This document shows positions 55,001-64,000 of a stretch of DNA of 64,000 bases, piece after piece (the stretch's first letter is position 1; each line of letters opens with the position of its first letter). The translations under genes and the position numbers were made by a program. Below the pieces are notes generated by a model that saw nothing but the letters and a program-made list of their open reading frames with translations, did no database searches and was not told the origin of the DNA. Origin of the DNA: Actinacidiphila sp. DG2A-62 (GTDB lineage: Bacteria > Actinomycetota > Actinomycetes > Streptomycetales > Streptomycetaceae); contig NZ_JAYMGI010000002.1 of assembly GCF_035825295.1 (NCBI RefSeq), forward strand, positions 1,590,001 to 1,654,000, read 5' to 3'.

Positions 55001-55816
55001 GCGCTGCACGGCGACCGGCGACGGGCCACCGCGCGGGTCTTCGGGTCCAAGCCGGGCGCGTACGGCGCCGGTCTGCTGCCGCTGATCGACGCGCGCAACT
55101 GGCGCTCGGACGCCGACCTGGCCGAGGTGTACGCGGTGTGGGGCGGCTACGCCTACGGCCGCGGCCTGGACGGGCGGGCCGCGCGCGGCGACATGGAGGC
55201 GGCGTTCCGCCGGATCCAGGTGGCGGCGAAGAACGTCGACACGCGCGAGCACGACCTGGTCGACGCCGACGACTACTTCCAGTACCACGGCGGCATGGTG
55301 GCCATGGTCCGCCACCTCACCGGCGCCTCCCCCGAGGCGTACGTCGGCGACAGCGCGGCCACCGACCAGGTGCGCACCCGCACCCTGGGCGAGGAGACGC
55401 ACCGCGTCTTCCGCGCCCGCGTGGTCAACCCCCGCTGGATGGCGGCGATGCGGCGGCACGGCTACAAGGGCGCCTTCGAGATGGCGGCCACCGTCGACTA
55501 CCTGTTCGGCTACGACGCCACGGCCGGCGTGGTGGACGACTGGATGTACGAGCGGCTGTCCGCGGAGTACGTCTTCGCGCCGGACAACGCGGACTTCATG
55601 CGGAAGTCCAACCCGTGGGCGCTGCGCGGCATCACCGAGCGCCTGCTGGAGGCGGCCGACCGCGGCCTGTGGGAGCGGCCGGACCCGCGGACGCTGGAGC
55701 GACTGCGGGAGACCTACCTCGCCCTGGAGGGCGATCTGGAGGGCGCGGTGGACGGCGAGTCGGACAGCGAGTGGGGCAGCGGCACCGAAGGCGACCCGGA
55801 AGGCGGCACCGCATGA
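52042..55816 (+). pseudogene. cobN: aerobic cobaltochelatase large subunit CobN, frameshifted
   Basis: Large subunit (about 1,257 residues) that inserts Co2+ into hydrogenobyrinic a,c-diamide. The first part runs from ATG 52042 to a stop at 53170-53172 ([80 protein letters not shown]). The second part begins in another frame with DVTGDFPEDGDELIHRLIAAGGHD and includes [44 protein letters not shown] and [23 protein letters not shown]. Two bases (as in TAC GAC) look lost at 53170-53171. Both parts appear otherwise complete, so one gene with a frameshift or sequence error. Confidence 0.94.
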
Positions 55817-57935
55817 GCGGCATGAACACCCCTTATCCGTTCAGCGCGTTGGTCGGGCAGGACGCCCTGCGGCTCGCGCTGGCGCTGAACGCGGTGAGCC
55901 CGGCCGTCGGCGGCGTGCTGGTCCGCGGCGAGAAGGGGACCGCGAAGTCCACCGCGGTGCGGGCGCTGGCGGCGCTGCTGCCGCCGGTCGCGGTGGTGCC
56001 GGGCTGCCGCTTCAGCTGCGACCCGGCCGCTCCCGACCCGGCCTGCCCGGACGGTCCGCACGCGCAGGACGGGCCCGGCGCGGACCGCCCGGCCCGCCTG
56101 GTGGAGCTGCCGGTGGGCGCCTCCGAGGACCGCCTGGTGGGCGCGCTGGACATCGAACGCGCGCTGGCCGACGGGGTGAAGGCGTTCGAACCGGGGCTGC
56201 TGGCCGACGCGCACCGCGGCATCCTCTACGTCGACGAGGTCAACCTGCTGCACGACCACCTGGTCGACCTGCTGCTCGACGCCGCGGCGATGGGCGCGAG
56301 TTACGTGGAGCGCGAGGGCGTCTCGGTGCGGCACGCGGCGCGTTTCCTGCTGGTCGGCACGATGAACCCCGAAGAGGGCGAGCTGCGCCCGCAGTTGCTG
56401 GACCGGTTCGGGCTGACCGTGGAGGTCGCCGCGTCCCGCGAGACGGACGAGCGGGTGGAGGTGGTGCGCCGCCGGCTGGCGTTCGACGCCGACCCGGCGG
56501 GGTTCGCGGCGCGTTGGGCGGCCGAGGAGCAGGCCCTGCGCGAACGCATCGCGGCGGCGCGGGCGCTGCTGCCGCAGGTGCGGCTCGGCGACGCGGCGCT
56601 GCGGCAGATCGCCGCGACCTGCGCGGCGTTCGAGGTGGACGGGATGCGCGCGGACATCGTGATGGCGCGCACCGCGACCGCGCTCGCCGCGTGGGCCGGC
56701 CGCACCACGGTGCTGGCCGAGGACGTGCGCCAGGCCGCGCTGCTGGCGCTCCCGCACCGCAGGCGGCGCAACCCCTTCGACGCGCCGGGGCTGGACGAGG
56801 ACACGCTGGACGAGACGCTGGAGCGCGAGCGCGGCGAGGACCCCGAGGACGGCGGCGACGGCGGGGGCCCCGACGATCCCGACCCCGGCCCCGACGGTCC
56901 GGGCGGCGGCCGGCCCCGCGGGACGGCGGCCCGGACGCGGGGCAGGCCGCCTCCGACGCCGACACCGGGAGCCGGGCGGACGACCGTGTCGCGCAGGCGC
57001 CCGAGGACCCGTCGGGCCCGGACGCCGGCCGGGGCGACCCCGCGCCCCGGGACGCCGCGCGGCAGGACCCGGCCGACCGCGGTTCCGACGGCGCCGCGGA
57101 CGGCGGCACGCGTCCGCCCGCCGCGCCCGCCGACCCGTACCGGACCCGGCCGCTGACCGTGCCGGGGCTCGGCGAGGGCGCGGCAGGCCGCAGGTCAAGG
57201 GCGCGCTCGGCGCACGGCAGGACCACCAGCGACCGGCGGCCCCGGGGCGCGCTCACCGCGCTGCACCTGGCGGCCACCGTGCGCGCGGCGGCCCCGCACC
57301 AGCGGGCCCGCGGACGCGCCGGACGCGGCCTGGTGGTGCGCAGGGACGACCTGCGGCAGGCGGTGCGCGAGGGCCGCGAGGGCAACCTCGTGCTGTTCGT
57401 GGTGGACGCCTCGGGGTCGATGGCCGCGCGGCAGCGGATGAGCGCGGTCAAGGGCGCGGTGCTGTCGCTGCTGCTGGACGCCTACCAGCGGCGGGACAAG
57501 GTCGGCCTGATCACCTTCCGCGGCGCCGCCGCGGACCTCGCGCTGCCGCCGACGTCGTCGGTGGACACCGGCGCGGCGCGGCTCGCGGCGCTGCCGACCG
57601 GCGGCCGGACGCCGCTGGCCGCGGGCCTGTTGAAGGCGCACGAGGTGCTGCGGGTGGAGCGGCTGCGCGACCCGGCGCGGCGCGCGCTGCTGGTCGTGGT
57701 GACCGACGGCCGGGCCACCGGCGGACCCGAGCCGGTGGCGCTCGCCGCGCGCGCCGCCCGCCTGCTGGCCGCGGCCGGCGCGGCGTCGGTGGTCGTGGAC
57801 TGCGAGTCCGGGCCGGTCCGGCTGGGCCTCGCGGGCGCGCTCGCCGAGGAGTTGGGCGGCGTCGCGGTGACGCTCGGGGAACTGCGCGCGGACACCGTGT
57901 CCGCGCTGGTGAAGGACGTACGGAGGGCCGCCTGA
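55813..57935 (+). pseudogene. ChlI-ChlD fusion, putative cobaltochelatase AAA+/VWA subunit, frameshifted
   Basis: Motor subunit for CobN, like the ChlI/ChlD pair of magnesium chelatase but in one chain. Part 1 (ATG 55813, [28 protein letters not shown]) is the AAA+ domain with Walker [35 protein letters not shown] and [24 protein letters not shown]. An acidic, Gly/Pro-rich linker follows; near 56905-56930 one base is missing and coding switches frame ([20 protein letters not shown]). Part 2 is the VWA domain with MIDAS motif VVDASGSMAARQR, then VTDGRATGGPEP. Its stop overlaps the cobO ATG (TGATG). Confidence 0.9.
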
Positions 57936-58531
57936 TGCCGCAGGGACAGCCGAGCGTGGTGCCGGACGACGGCCTGACGACCCGTCAGCGCCGCAACCGT
58001 CCGCTGACGATCGTGCACACCGGGCCCGGCAAGGGCAAGTCGACCGCGGCGTTCGGGCTGGCGCTGCGCGCGTGGAACCAGGGCTGGCCGGTCGGGGTGT
58101 TCCAGTTCGTGAAGTCCGCCAAGTGGCGGGTGGGCGAGGAGCGGGCGCTGCGTGTGCTCGGCGCCTCCGGCGAGGGCGGCACGGTCGCCTGGCACAAGAT
58201 GGGCGAGGGCTGGTCCTGGGTGCAGCGCTCGCCGGAGTCCAACGAGGAGGCGGCGCGCGAGGGTTGGGCGCAGGTCCGGCGCGACCTGGCGGCCGAGACG
58301 TACCGGCTGTACGTGCTGGACGAGTTCGCGTACCCGATGCACTGGGGGTGGGTGGACACCGACGAGGTGGTGTCGGTGCTCCGCGACCGCCCCGGCACCC
58401 AGCACGTGGTGATCACCGGCCGCAACGCGCCGGCCGCGCTGCTCGACGCGGCGGACCTGGTCACCGAGATGACCAAGGTCAAGCACCCGATGGACGCGGG
58501 GCAGAAGGGCCAGCGGGGCATCGAATGGTGA
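57935..58531 (+). CDS. cobO: corrinoid adenosyltransferase CobO/CobA
   Basis: Adenosylates cob(I)yrinic acid a,c-diamide with ATP. A 198-residue P-loop protein: TIVHTGPGKGKSTAAFGLALRAWNQGWPVGVFQFVKSAKWRVGEE with Walker A GPGKGKST, YVLDEFAYPMHWGWVDTDEVV and VVITGRNAPAALLDAADLVTEMTKVKHPMDAGQKGQRGIEW. This is the BtuR/CobO type, not PduO. ATG 57935. Confidence 0.97.
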   Translation: MPQGQPSVVPDDGLTTRQRRNRPLTIVHTGPGKGKSTAAFGLALRAWNQGWPVGVFQFVKSAKWRVGEERALRVLGASGEGGTVAWHKMGEGWSWVQRSPESNEEAAREGWAQVRRDLAAETYRLYVLDEFAYPMHWGWVDTDEVVSVLRDRPGTQHVVITGRNAPAALLDAADLVTEMTKVKHPMDAGQKGQRGIEW

Positions 58532-60447
58532 GCGGGCGGGAGCGCAGCGGCCCGGGCGCGGACGCGGCGGGCGAGGGCGGCCCGAGCGCGAGGGCGGACG
58601 CGGCGGCGCGTGAAGTCGGCGCGGCGGCGCGGGCGTACCAGGTGCCGCGGCTGGTGATCGGCGCGCCGGCCTCGGGCAGCGGCAAGACGACGGTGGCCAC
58701 CGGGCTGATGGCCGCGTTCGGCGCGCGGGGCGTCGCGGTGTCGCCGCACAAGGTCGGGCCGGACTACATCGACCCCGGCTACCACGCGCTGGCCACCGGC
58801 CGGCCGGGCCGCAACCTCGACCCGTACCTGTGCGGCGAGGAGCGGATCGCGCCGCTGTTCCTGCACGGCGCGGCCGGCTGCGAACTGGCCGTGGTGGAAG
58901 GCGTGATGGGGCTGTTCGACGGCGCCTCGGGACAGGGCGAGGCGGGGTCCACCGCGCAGGTGGCGAAGCTGCTGCGGGCGCCGGTCGTGCTGGTCGTGGA
59001 CGCCTCCTCGCAGTCGCGGTCGGTGGCCGCGCTGGTGCACGGGTTCGCGTCGTGGGACCCCGGGGTGCGGCTGGGCGGGGTGGTGCTCAACCGCGTCGGC
59101 TCCGACCGGCACGAGACGCTGCTGCGCGAGGCGCTGGACGAGGCGGGCGTGCCGGTGCTGGGCGTCCTGCACCGCGCCGACGACCTCCGCGTGCCGTCGC
59201 GGCACCTCGGCCTGGTCCCGGCGGCCGAGCGCGCCGCCCAGGCCCGCGAGTGGCTCTCCGCGCTCGCCTCGCGCGTCACCACGGGCTGCGACCTCGCGGC
59301 GCTGTGGGCGCTCGCCCGGTCCGCGCCGCCGCTGCACGCCGCGCCGTGGGACCCGGCGGTGGAGATCGCGATGGCGGGAGCGGCCGGAGCCGCCGGAGCC
59401 GCCGCCGGAGCGGGAAGGCCCGGTCCGGACGGGAGTGACGGCGCGGGGACGCCGGGCGCTGCGCCGGCGAACCGCCGTGCGGCACCGCCGGCTTGGGCGT
59501 CCGGCGCCGAGCAGACGGGCGGAAGCCCGCGCGGCGGCGCGGACGGCGGGCTGCTCCTCCCGCGCGCCGCCGCAGCCGATCCCGGGCGGGCGCGGGGCGC
59601 CGCGCGGCCGGTGGTGGCGGTGGCGTCCGGGGCGGCGTTCACGTTCGCGTACCCGGAGAACGCGGAACTGCTCCGGGCCGCGGGCGCGCGGGTCGTGGCG
59701 TTCGACCCGCTGGCCGACGAGACGCTGCCCGAGGGGACCGCGGGCGTGGTGCTCGGCGGCGGCTTCCCCGAGGCGTACGCGGCCGACCTGTCCGCGAACG
59801 AGCCGCTGCGCCGGGCGCTGGCCGCCTTCGACGGGCCGATCGCCGCGGAGTGCGCGGGCTTGCTCTACCTGGCGCGGTCGCTCGACGGCCGGCCCATGTG
59901 CGGGGTGCTGGACGCCGAGGCCGTCATGACCGACCGCCTCACCCTCGGCTACCGCCAGGCCGTCGCGCTCGCCGACAGCGTCCTTGCGGCACCGGGCACC
60001 CGGCTGCGCGGCCACGAGTTCCACCGCACGGCCGTGACCCCCGCGTCCGGCTCCGACGGCCTCGCCGCGCGCGGCGGCGCACGGCGCGGAGTGAGCGCCG
60101 GCCGGGCGGTGAGCGCCGGGCGCGCGGACGGCACGGGTACGGCGGCGGGCCGTACGGTCCGGGTCGCCCCCGCGGGTGCGGGCGGCGCGGGCCACCGGCC
60201 CGGCGCGGGCGTCGGAGGCGTCGCCGGCACGGGCCGGGTGACCGGTGTGACAGGTGCGACCGATGCGACCGATGCGCACGACGCGGCCCGTACGCCCGTC
60301 GAGGCGTCCGCCGCCTGGGGCTTCACCCCGCCCGCGCCCCGGCGCGAGGGCTTCGTCCAGGGCGCCGTGCACGCCTCCTACCTCCATCTCCACTGGGCCG
60401 CCGAGCCCTCGCTGGCCCTGCGCTTCGCCGGAAGGTGCGCCTCATGA
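58525..60447 (+). CDS. cobB: cobyrinate/hydrogenobyrinate a,c-diamide synthase
   Basis: ATP- and glutamine-dependent amidation of side chains a and c. The 640 residues exceed the usual ~460. ATPase domain (~30-282): RLVIGAPASGSGKTTVATGLMAAF, KVGPDYIDPGYHALATGRPGRNLDPYLCGE. Class I glutaminase (~362-640): Cys443 in AAECAGLLYLARSLDGRPMCGVL and the HASYLHLHW end. Two low-complexity inserts explain the length: ~283-361 between domains and ~505-596 inside the glutaminase, between EFHRTAVTP and WGFTPPAPRREGFVQGAV. ATG 58525 overlaps the cobO stop; GTG 58528 is possible. Confidence 0.94.
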   Translation: MVSGRERSGPGADAAGEGGPSARADAAAREVGAAARAYQVPRLVIGAPASGSGKTTVATGLMAAFGARGVAVSPHKVGPDYIDPGYHALATGRPGRNLDPYLCGEERIAPLFLHGAAGCELAVVEGVMGLFDGASGQGEAGSTAQVAKLLRAPVVLVVDASSQSRSVAALVHGFASWDPGVRLGGVVLNRVGSDRHETLLREALDEAGVPVLGVLHRADDLRVPSRHLGLVPAAERAAQAREWLSALASRVTTGCDLAALWALARSAPPLHAAPWDPAVEIAMAGAAGAAGAAAGAGRPGPDGSDGAGTPGAAPANRRAAPPAWASGAEQTGGSPRGGADGGLLLPRAAAADPGRARGAARPVVAVASGAAFTFAYPENAELLRAAGARVVAFDPLADETLPEGTAGVVLGGGFPEAYAADLSANEPLRRALAAFDGPIAAECAGLLYLARSLDGRPMCGVLDAEAVMTDRLTLGYRQAVALADSVLAAPGTRLRGHEFHRTAVTPASGSDGLAARGGARRGVSAGRAVSAGRADGTGTAAGRTVRVAPAGAGGAGHRPGAGVGGVAGTGRVTGVTGATDATDAHDAARTPVEASAAWGFTPPAPRREGFVQGAVHASYLHLHWAAEPSLALRFAGRCAS

Positions 60448-61385
60448 CCACGTCTTCCCCCGTCCCCCGGCCGCCCGACGGGCACGACCGGACCGCACCG
60501 GCCCCGCCCCGGCCCGCCGCCGCGGCGACGGCGCCGCAGGTCCCCTCCACGCCCTCCCGGGTCGGCCCGGCCGCCGCGGGCGAGCACCCGGCCGACCCGG
60601 GACGGGCGGGCGCGCCGGCCGCCGCGGGCGGATCCGGGGGCGGCCCCGGCGGGGTGCCGCCGCGGCTGGTCGGGGTCGGGGTGGGGCCCGGGGACCCGGA
60701 GCTGGTGACGGTCAAGGGCGTGGCGGCGCTGCGCGCGGCCGGCGTCGTGGTCGTGCCGGTGCTGGACACCGGTGAGACGGGCCGCGCGGAGGCGACGGTG
60801 CGGCACTACGTGGACGCCGCCCGGATCGTGCGCGTCGTCTTCGCGCTCAACGAGCGGACGGACCGGGCGCGTCGGGAGGCCGCGTGGGACGCGGCGGGCG
60901 CGCGCGTCGCCGAACTGCTGCGCGTCCACGGCACGGTGGCGTTCGCGACGATCGGCGACCCGAACGTGTACTCCACGTTCACCTACCTCGCGCAGACCGT
61001 GCGCGCGCTGCTGCCGGACACGGCGGTGCGGACCGTGCCGGGCATCACCGCGATGCAGGACCTCGCCGCGCGCAGCGGCGCCGTACTCGCCGAGGGGACC
61101 GAGCCGTTGACGCTGGTGCCGGTCACCGCGGGCGCCGCGGTGCTCAAGGACGCGCTGGAGGGGCCGGGCACGGTGGTCGCGTACAAGTTCGGCCGGCTGG
61201 CGGGGGACGTCGCCGCGGCGCTGCGCGACACCGGCCGCACCGAGGGCGCGGTGTGGGGCAGTTCGCTCGGTCTGCCCGCCGAGTCGATCCGGCCCGCGTC
61301 CGAGCTCCTCGACGGCCCGCTGCCGTACCTGTCCACGCTGATCGTGCCCGCGCGGCGCGACGGCGGGCGGGGGGCGAAGCTGTGA
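60444..61385 (+). CDS. cobI: precorrin-2 C20-methyltransferase
   Basis: SAM-dependent methylation of precorrin-2 at C20 to precorrin-3A. The 313 residues have a disordered Pro/Ala-rich extension (~1-73) before the methyltransferase fold: RLVGVGVGPGDPELVTVKGVAALRAAGVVVVPVLDTGETGRAEATVRHYV, FATIGDPNVYSTFTYLAQTVRALLP, VRTVPGITAMQDLAARSGAVLAEGTEPLTLVP. ATG 60444 overlaps the cobB stop (ATGA). It places oxygen-type or shared precorrin chemistry early in the operon. Confidence 0.95.
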   Translation: MTTSSPVPRPPDGHDRTAPAPPRPAAAATAPQVPSTPSRVGPAAAGEHPADPGRAGAPAAAGGSGGGPGGVPPRLVGVGVGPGDPELVTVKGVAALRAAGVVVVPVLDTGETGRAEATVRHYVDAARIVRVVFALNERTDRARREAAWDAAGARVAELLRVHGTVAFATIGDPNVYSTFTYLAQTVRALLPDTAVRTVPGITAMQDLAARSGAVLAEGTEPLTLVPVTAGAAVLKDALEGPGTVVAYKFGRLAGDVAAALRDTGRTEGAVWGSSLGLPAESIRPASELLDGPLPYLSTLIVPARRDGGRGAKL

Positions 61386-62332
61386 GCGCGGCGGGCGCGG
61401 GCGCGGCCGGTACCAGCGCGGGCGGCGGCAAGGTGACCATCGTGGGCGCCGGTCCCGGGGCCGCGGACCTGCTGACCTTCCGGGCCGCGAAGGCGATCGC
61501 CGAGGCCGACGTGGTGATCTGGGCGGCGAGCCTGGTGCAGCCGGGCGTCCTGGAGCACGCCCGGCCGGACGCGGAGATCATGGACTCGGCCGGGATGCCG
61601 CTGGAGGACGTGGTCGCGGTCTACGAACGGGCCGCCCGCGAGGGCCTGAAGGTGGCGCGCATCCACTCCGGCGACCCGGCGTTGTGGGGCGGTACGCAGG
61701 AACAGGTCGACCGCTGCGCGGAGTTGGGCGTCGAGGTGGAGATCGTGCCGGGCGTCTCCTCGTTCTCGGCGGTGGCGGCGGCCGCCGGGCGGGAGTTGAC
61801 CGTGCCGGAGGTCGCGCAGTCGGTCGTGCTCACCCGGCTGGGCGGCGGCAAGACGCCGATGCCGCCGGGCGAGGAGGTGCGCGAGTTCGCGCGGCACGGC
61901 ACCACGATGGCGGTGTTCCTGTCCGCCGCGCGGTCCGGCCAGCTCGCCGCGGAGCTGCTGGAGGGCGGCTATCCCACGGACACGCCGGTGGTGGTCGCCC
62001 ACCAGGTCACGTGGCCCGAGGAGTTGCTGCTGCGCTGCACGGTGGGCACGCTGGAGCAGACCGTGAAGGCACACCGGCTGTGGAAGCACACCCTTTTCCT
62101 GGTCGGCCCCGCGCTCTCCGCCTCAGGCACCCGCTCGCACCTGTACCACCCGGGCCACTTCCACGGCTTCCGCCGCGCGGACCCTGCGGCCCGGCGCGCC
62201 CTGCGGGACGCCACGCGCGCGACGGGGGCGGCGAGCGCTGCGGGTGCGGCGGGTGCGGCGAGCGCTGCGAACGCGCTGGACCCGGCGGGTTCCGCGGACG
62301 GCGGCGCCGCGGCCGAGACGGCTCGCGGGTGA
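61382..62332 (+). CDS. cobM: precorrin-4 C11-methyltransferase
   Basis: SAM-dependent methylation of precorrin-4 at C11. The 316 residues have VTIVGAGPGAADLLTFRAAKAIAEADVVIWAASLVQPGVLEHARPDAEIMDSAGMPLEDVVAVYERAAREGLKVARIHSGDPALWGGTQEQVDRC and VPGVSSFSAVAAAAGRELTVPEVAQSVVLTR. The last ~45 residues are Ala/Gly-rich. GTG 61382 overlaps the cobI stop. Confidence 0.95.
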   Translation: MSAAGAGAAGTSAGGGKVTIVGAGPGAADLLTFRAAKAIAEADVVIWAASLVQPGVLEHARPDAEIMDSAGMPLEDVVAVYERAAREGLKVARIHSGDPALWGGTQEQVDRCAELGVEVEIVPGVSSFSAVAAAAGRELTVPEVAQSVVLTRLGGGKTPMPPGEEVREFARHGTTMAVFLSAARSGQLAAELLEGGYPTDTPVVVAHQVTWPEELLLRCTVGTLEQTVKAHRLWKHTLFLVGPALSASGTRSHLYHPGHFHGFRRADPAARRALRDATRATGAASAAGAAGAASAANALDPAGSADGGAAAETARG

Positions 62333-62336
62333 CGGC

Positions 62337-63788
62337 GTGATCACGGTGTACGGGACGGGGACGGGGACGGGGACGGGCGCGCCGCCGCCGCTGGTCGGCG
62401 CCGCGGACCTGGTGGTCGGCGCGGCCCGGCACCTCGCCGCGGCGCAGCTGCCTGCGGGGGCGCGGCGGCTGGCGCTCGGCCCGCTGGCCCCCGCGCTGGA
62501 CGAGATCGCGGCGTATGTGCGTGCCGGACGGCCCGTGGCGGTGCTGGCCTCGGGCGACCCCGGGTTCTTCGGCATCGTGCGGGCGCTCGGCGAGCGCTTC
62601 GGCGCGGCGTCACTGGACGTCCGGCCGTCCGCGCCGTCCGTCGCGGTCGCGTTCGCCCGGCTCGGGCTGAGCTGGGACGACGCGGTCGTGGTGAGCGCCC
62701 ACGGGCGCGACCTGCGGACCGCGGCGAACGTCTGCCGCGCCCACCGCAAGGTCGCCGTCCTCACCGGCCCCGGCGCCGGCCCCGCCGAACTCGCCGCCGC
62801 CCTCCTGCCCGGACCCGCTCCGGCGGCCACCGCGGCGGCCGCCGTCCCTAGCGCGGCCGCCACGACGCCGCACGCCGAGCCGCCGCACGCGGAGCCGCCG
62901 AGCGCCGGGGCCTGCGCGACGGCGGGCCTCGCGGGGGCCGCCAGCGGCGTTGACATCGGGGTCGCGGAAGCCGGGGCGGACGACCGGGCAGTGTCCGGGG
63001 ACGAGCGGGGCGGGCCGGAGCGGGTGCTCGTGGTCGCGGCCGCGCTCGGGACGGCGGCCGAGTCGGTGGTCCGGGTGCCGCTCGCGGAGGCGGCCGCGCG
63101 GTCGTGGCCCGCGGGCGTGTCGGTCGTGCTGTGCCTGGGGCCCGAGCCGTCGCTGGTGGCCGGGCGGGCCCGTACGGTCGCGGGCGGCCCGGCCGCGCCG
63201 GCCGGGTGGGCGCTGCCCGAGGAGGAGTTCGCGCACCGGGACTCGATGATCACCAAGTCCGAGGTGCGGGCGCTGGTGCTGGCCCGGCTCGGCCCGCGCA
63301 CGGGCGAGTTGGTGTGGGACGTGGGCGCTGGGTCCGGCTCGGTCGCGGTCGAGTGCGCGCGCTTCGGCGCGGCGGTCGTGGCCGTCGACCAGGACCCGGA
63401 CGCGGTCGCCCGGGTCCGCGCCAACGCCGCCGCGCACGGCGTGGACGTCGAGGCGGTACGCGGCCGCGCGCCCGCCGTCCTGGCCGAACTGCCCGACCCC
63501 GACGCGGTGTTCGTCGGCGGGGGCGGCGCGGGCCTGCCGGCGGTCGTCGCCGCGGCGGCACGTCGCGCGCGCCGCGCCGTCGTCGTGACCCTGGCCGCGA
63601 TCGACCGCGCGGCGGCGGTCCGCGCCGCCCTGCGCGAGGCCGGCCTGGTCCCGGACGGCGTCCTCCTGCAGTCCTCCCGCCTCGCCCCGCTCCCCGGCGA
63701 CGTCACCCGCCTGGCCGCGACCAACCCCGTCCTCGTCCTCTGGGCCACCCGCCCGCTGCCCCCGCCCGCCGAAGGAGCCCCCGCATGA
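62337..63788 (+). CDS. cobL: precorrin-6Y C5,15-methyltransferase (decarboxylating), CbiE-CbiT fusion
   Basis: Bifunctional enzyme: CbiE half methylates C5, CbiT half methylates C15 and removes the acetate carboxyl at C12. The 483 residues have CbiE at ~1-265 (GDPGFFGIVRALGERFGAASLDVRPSAPSVAVAFARLGLSWDDAVVVSAHGRDL) and CbiT at ~290-470 (DSMITKSEVRALVLARLGPRTGELVWDVGAGSGSVAVECARFGAAVVAVDQDPDAVARVRANAAAHGV). A ~65-residue Ala/Pro/Gly insert (PAPAATAAAAVPSAAATTPHAEPPHAEPP...) sits within CbiE. The GTG start is 4 bp after the cobM stop. Confidence 0.95.
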   Translation: MITVYGTGTGTGTGAPPPLVGAADLVVGAARHLAAAQLPAGARRLALGPLAPALDEIAAYVRAGRPVAVLASGDPGFFGIVRALGERFGAASLDVRPSAPSVAVAFARLGLSWDDAVVVSAHGRDLRTAANVCRAHRKVAVLTGPGAGPAELAAALLPGPAPAATAAAAVPSAAATTPHAEPPHAEPPSAGACATAGLAGAASGVDIGVAEAGADDRAVSGDERGGPERVLVVAAALGTAAESVVRVPLAEAAARSWPAGVSVVLCLGPEPSLVAGRARTVAGGPAAPAGWALPEEEFAHRDSMITKSEVRALVLARLGPRTGELVWDVGAGSGSVAVECARFGAAVVAVDQDPDAVARVRANAAAHGVDVEAVRGRAPAVLAELPDPDAVFVGGGGAGLPAVVAAAARRARRAVVVTLAAIDRAAAVRAALREAGLVPDGVLLQSSRLAPLPGDVTRLAATNPVLVLWATRPLPPPAEGAPA

Positions 63789-63976
63789 CCCACGCCGACC
63801 CCTCGGCCCCGCCGCACGGCGCCGGGCGCACGCCCGCGCGGGCCGCTGCCGCCCGGCGGCCGCAGGCGCCCCCGCACGGCCGTGAGCGAGGGCGCCACGC
63901 CCGCACCGCCGGGCAGCCGCGGGCGGCGGGCGCCGACTCCGCCGGATGCGGCCCGACCGACGGGGGGCCGCGGTGA
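63785..63976 (+). CDS. possible small Arg/Pro/Ala-rich protein in the cob operon
   Basis: A 63-residue frame (starts MTHADPSAPPHGAGRTP). Its ATG overlaps the cobL stop (ATGA) and its stop overlaps the GTG of the next gene (GTGA), exactly the pattern of the true genes here. The sequence is low complexity, disordered and not recognised. It may serve only to carry ribosomes on to the next gene. Confidence 0.4.
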   Translation: MTHADPSAPPHGAGRTPARAAAARRPQAPPHGRERGRHARTAGQPRAAGADSAGCGPTDGGPR

Positions 63977-64000
63977 TCGGGCTGGTGGCGGCGACGGCGG
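63973..64000 (+). CDS. start of the next corrin gene, probably CbiG/CobJ
   Basis: GTG 63973 opens VIGLVAATA, the usual start of cobalt-precorrin-5A hydrolase/precorrin-3B C17-methyltransferase (CbiG-CobJ) fusions in streptomycetes. Only nine residues are inside the window, so identity is inferred from this start and the operon position. Confidence 0.5.

Overview
The window is chromosomal DNA of a very high-GC actinomycete. Gene content, gene order, frequent GTG/TTG starts and near-total G/C at third codon positions point to Streptomyces or a close relative in the Streptomycetaceae. No plasmid, phage or insertion-sequence genes, no tRNA or rRNA genes and no CRISPR array were seen. Most of the window is conserved housekeeping sequence, and the order tyrS ... 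serB ... fabI-fabG ... moaA ... gbn ... pitH ... cob matches, from memory, the core region around SCO1800-SCO1860 of S. coelicolor.

Layout. 1-9.9 kb: tyrS (cut by the window edge), a 3-methyladenine glycosylase, Spo0M, a PEBP protein, an HNH nuclease, a TauE-type exporter, an SPFH/NfeD membrane pair, an ABC ATPase and a NarL-type two-component system. 10-22.7 kb: an SDR enzyme, a broken queA-like gene, a secreted transglycosylase, an FHA-ABC transporter, serB, a SixA phosphatase, an MFS transporter with a divergent FadR-type repressor and a perfect palindromic operator, and fabG-fabI. 22.8-31.5 kb: a chitin-active LPMO with a DasR-type operator, tldD and tldE, kptA, small membrane proteins, moaA and a remnant of a sterol desaturase gene. 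31.6-39.4 kb: an exonuclease-BRCT protein, SURF1, a GH15 hydrolase and an Asp23/AmaP/DUF2273 envelope operon. 39.4-43.7 kb: enoyl-CoA hydratase, the nucleoid protein gene gbn and an ABC-F gene, flanked by two almost identical inverted composite repeats. 43.7-49 kb: a frameshifted gene, an alpha/beta hydrolase lacking its nucleophile serine, a class II aldolase and a PHO-box-linked phosphate transporter. 49.1-64 kb: a cobalamin riboswitch followed by cobD-cobQ-cobN-chlID-cobO-cobB-cobI-cobM-cobL-(cbiG/cobJ), most joined by 4-base stop/start overlaps. This is a corrin biosynthesis operon from precorrin-2 methylation to cobyric acid and cobinamide phosphate.

A marked property of the window is that six conserved genes are broken by seven apparent frameshifts, most of them single-base and in or near G/C runs (queA-like twice, fabI, a two-domain Asp23-neighbour gene, the gene at 43.7-45.2 kb, cobN and chlID). 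Because fabI and cob genes are among them, sequence error is at least as likely as true gene decay.

The points most worth a second look are the inverted repeat pair around gbn/ABC-F, a 35-codon leader ORF that seems to couple the cobalamin riboswitch to cobD, a possible leaderless 7-codon leader peptide upstream of the ABC-F gene, a run of hairpins upstream of the transglycosylase gene, and the operator sites named above.
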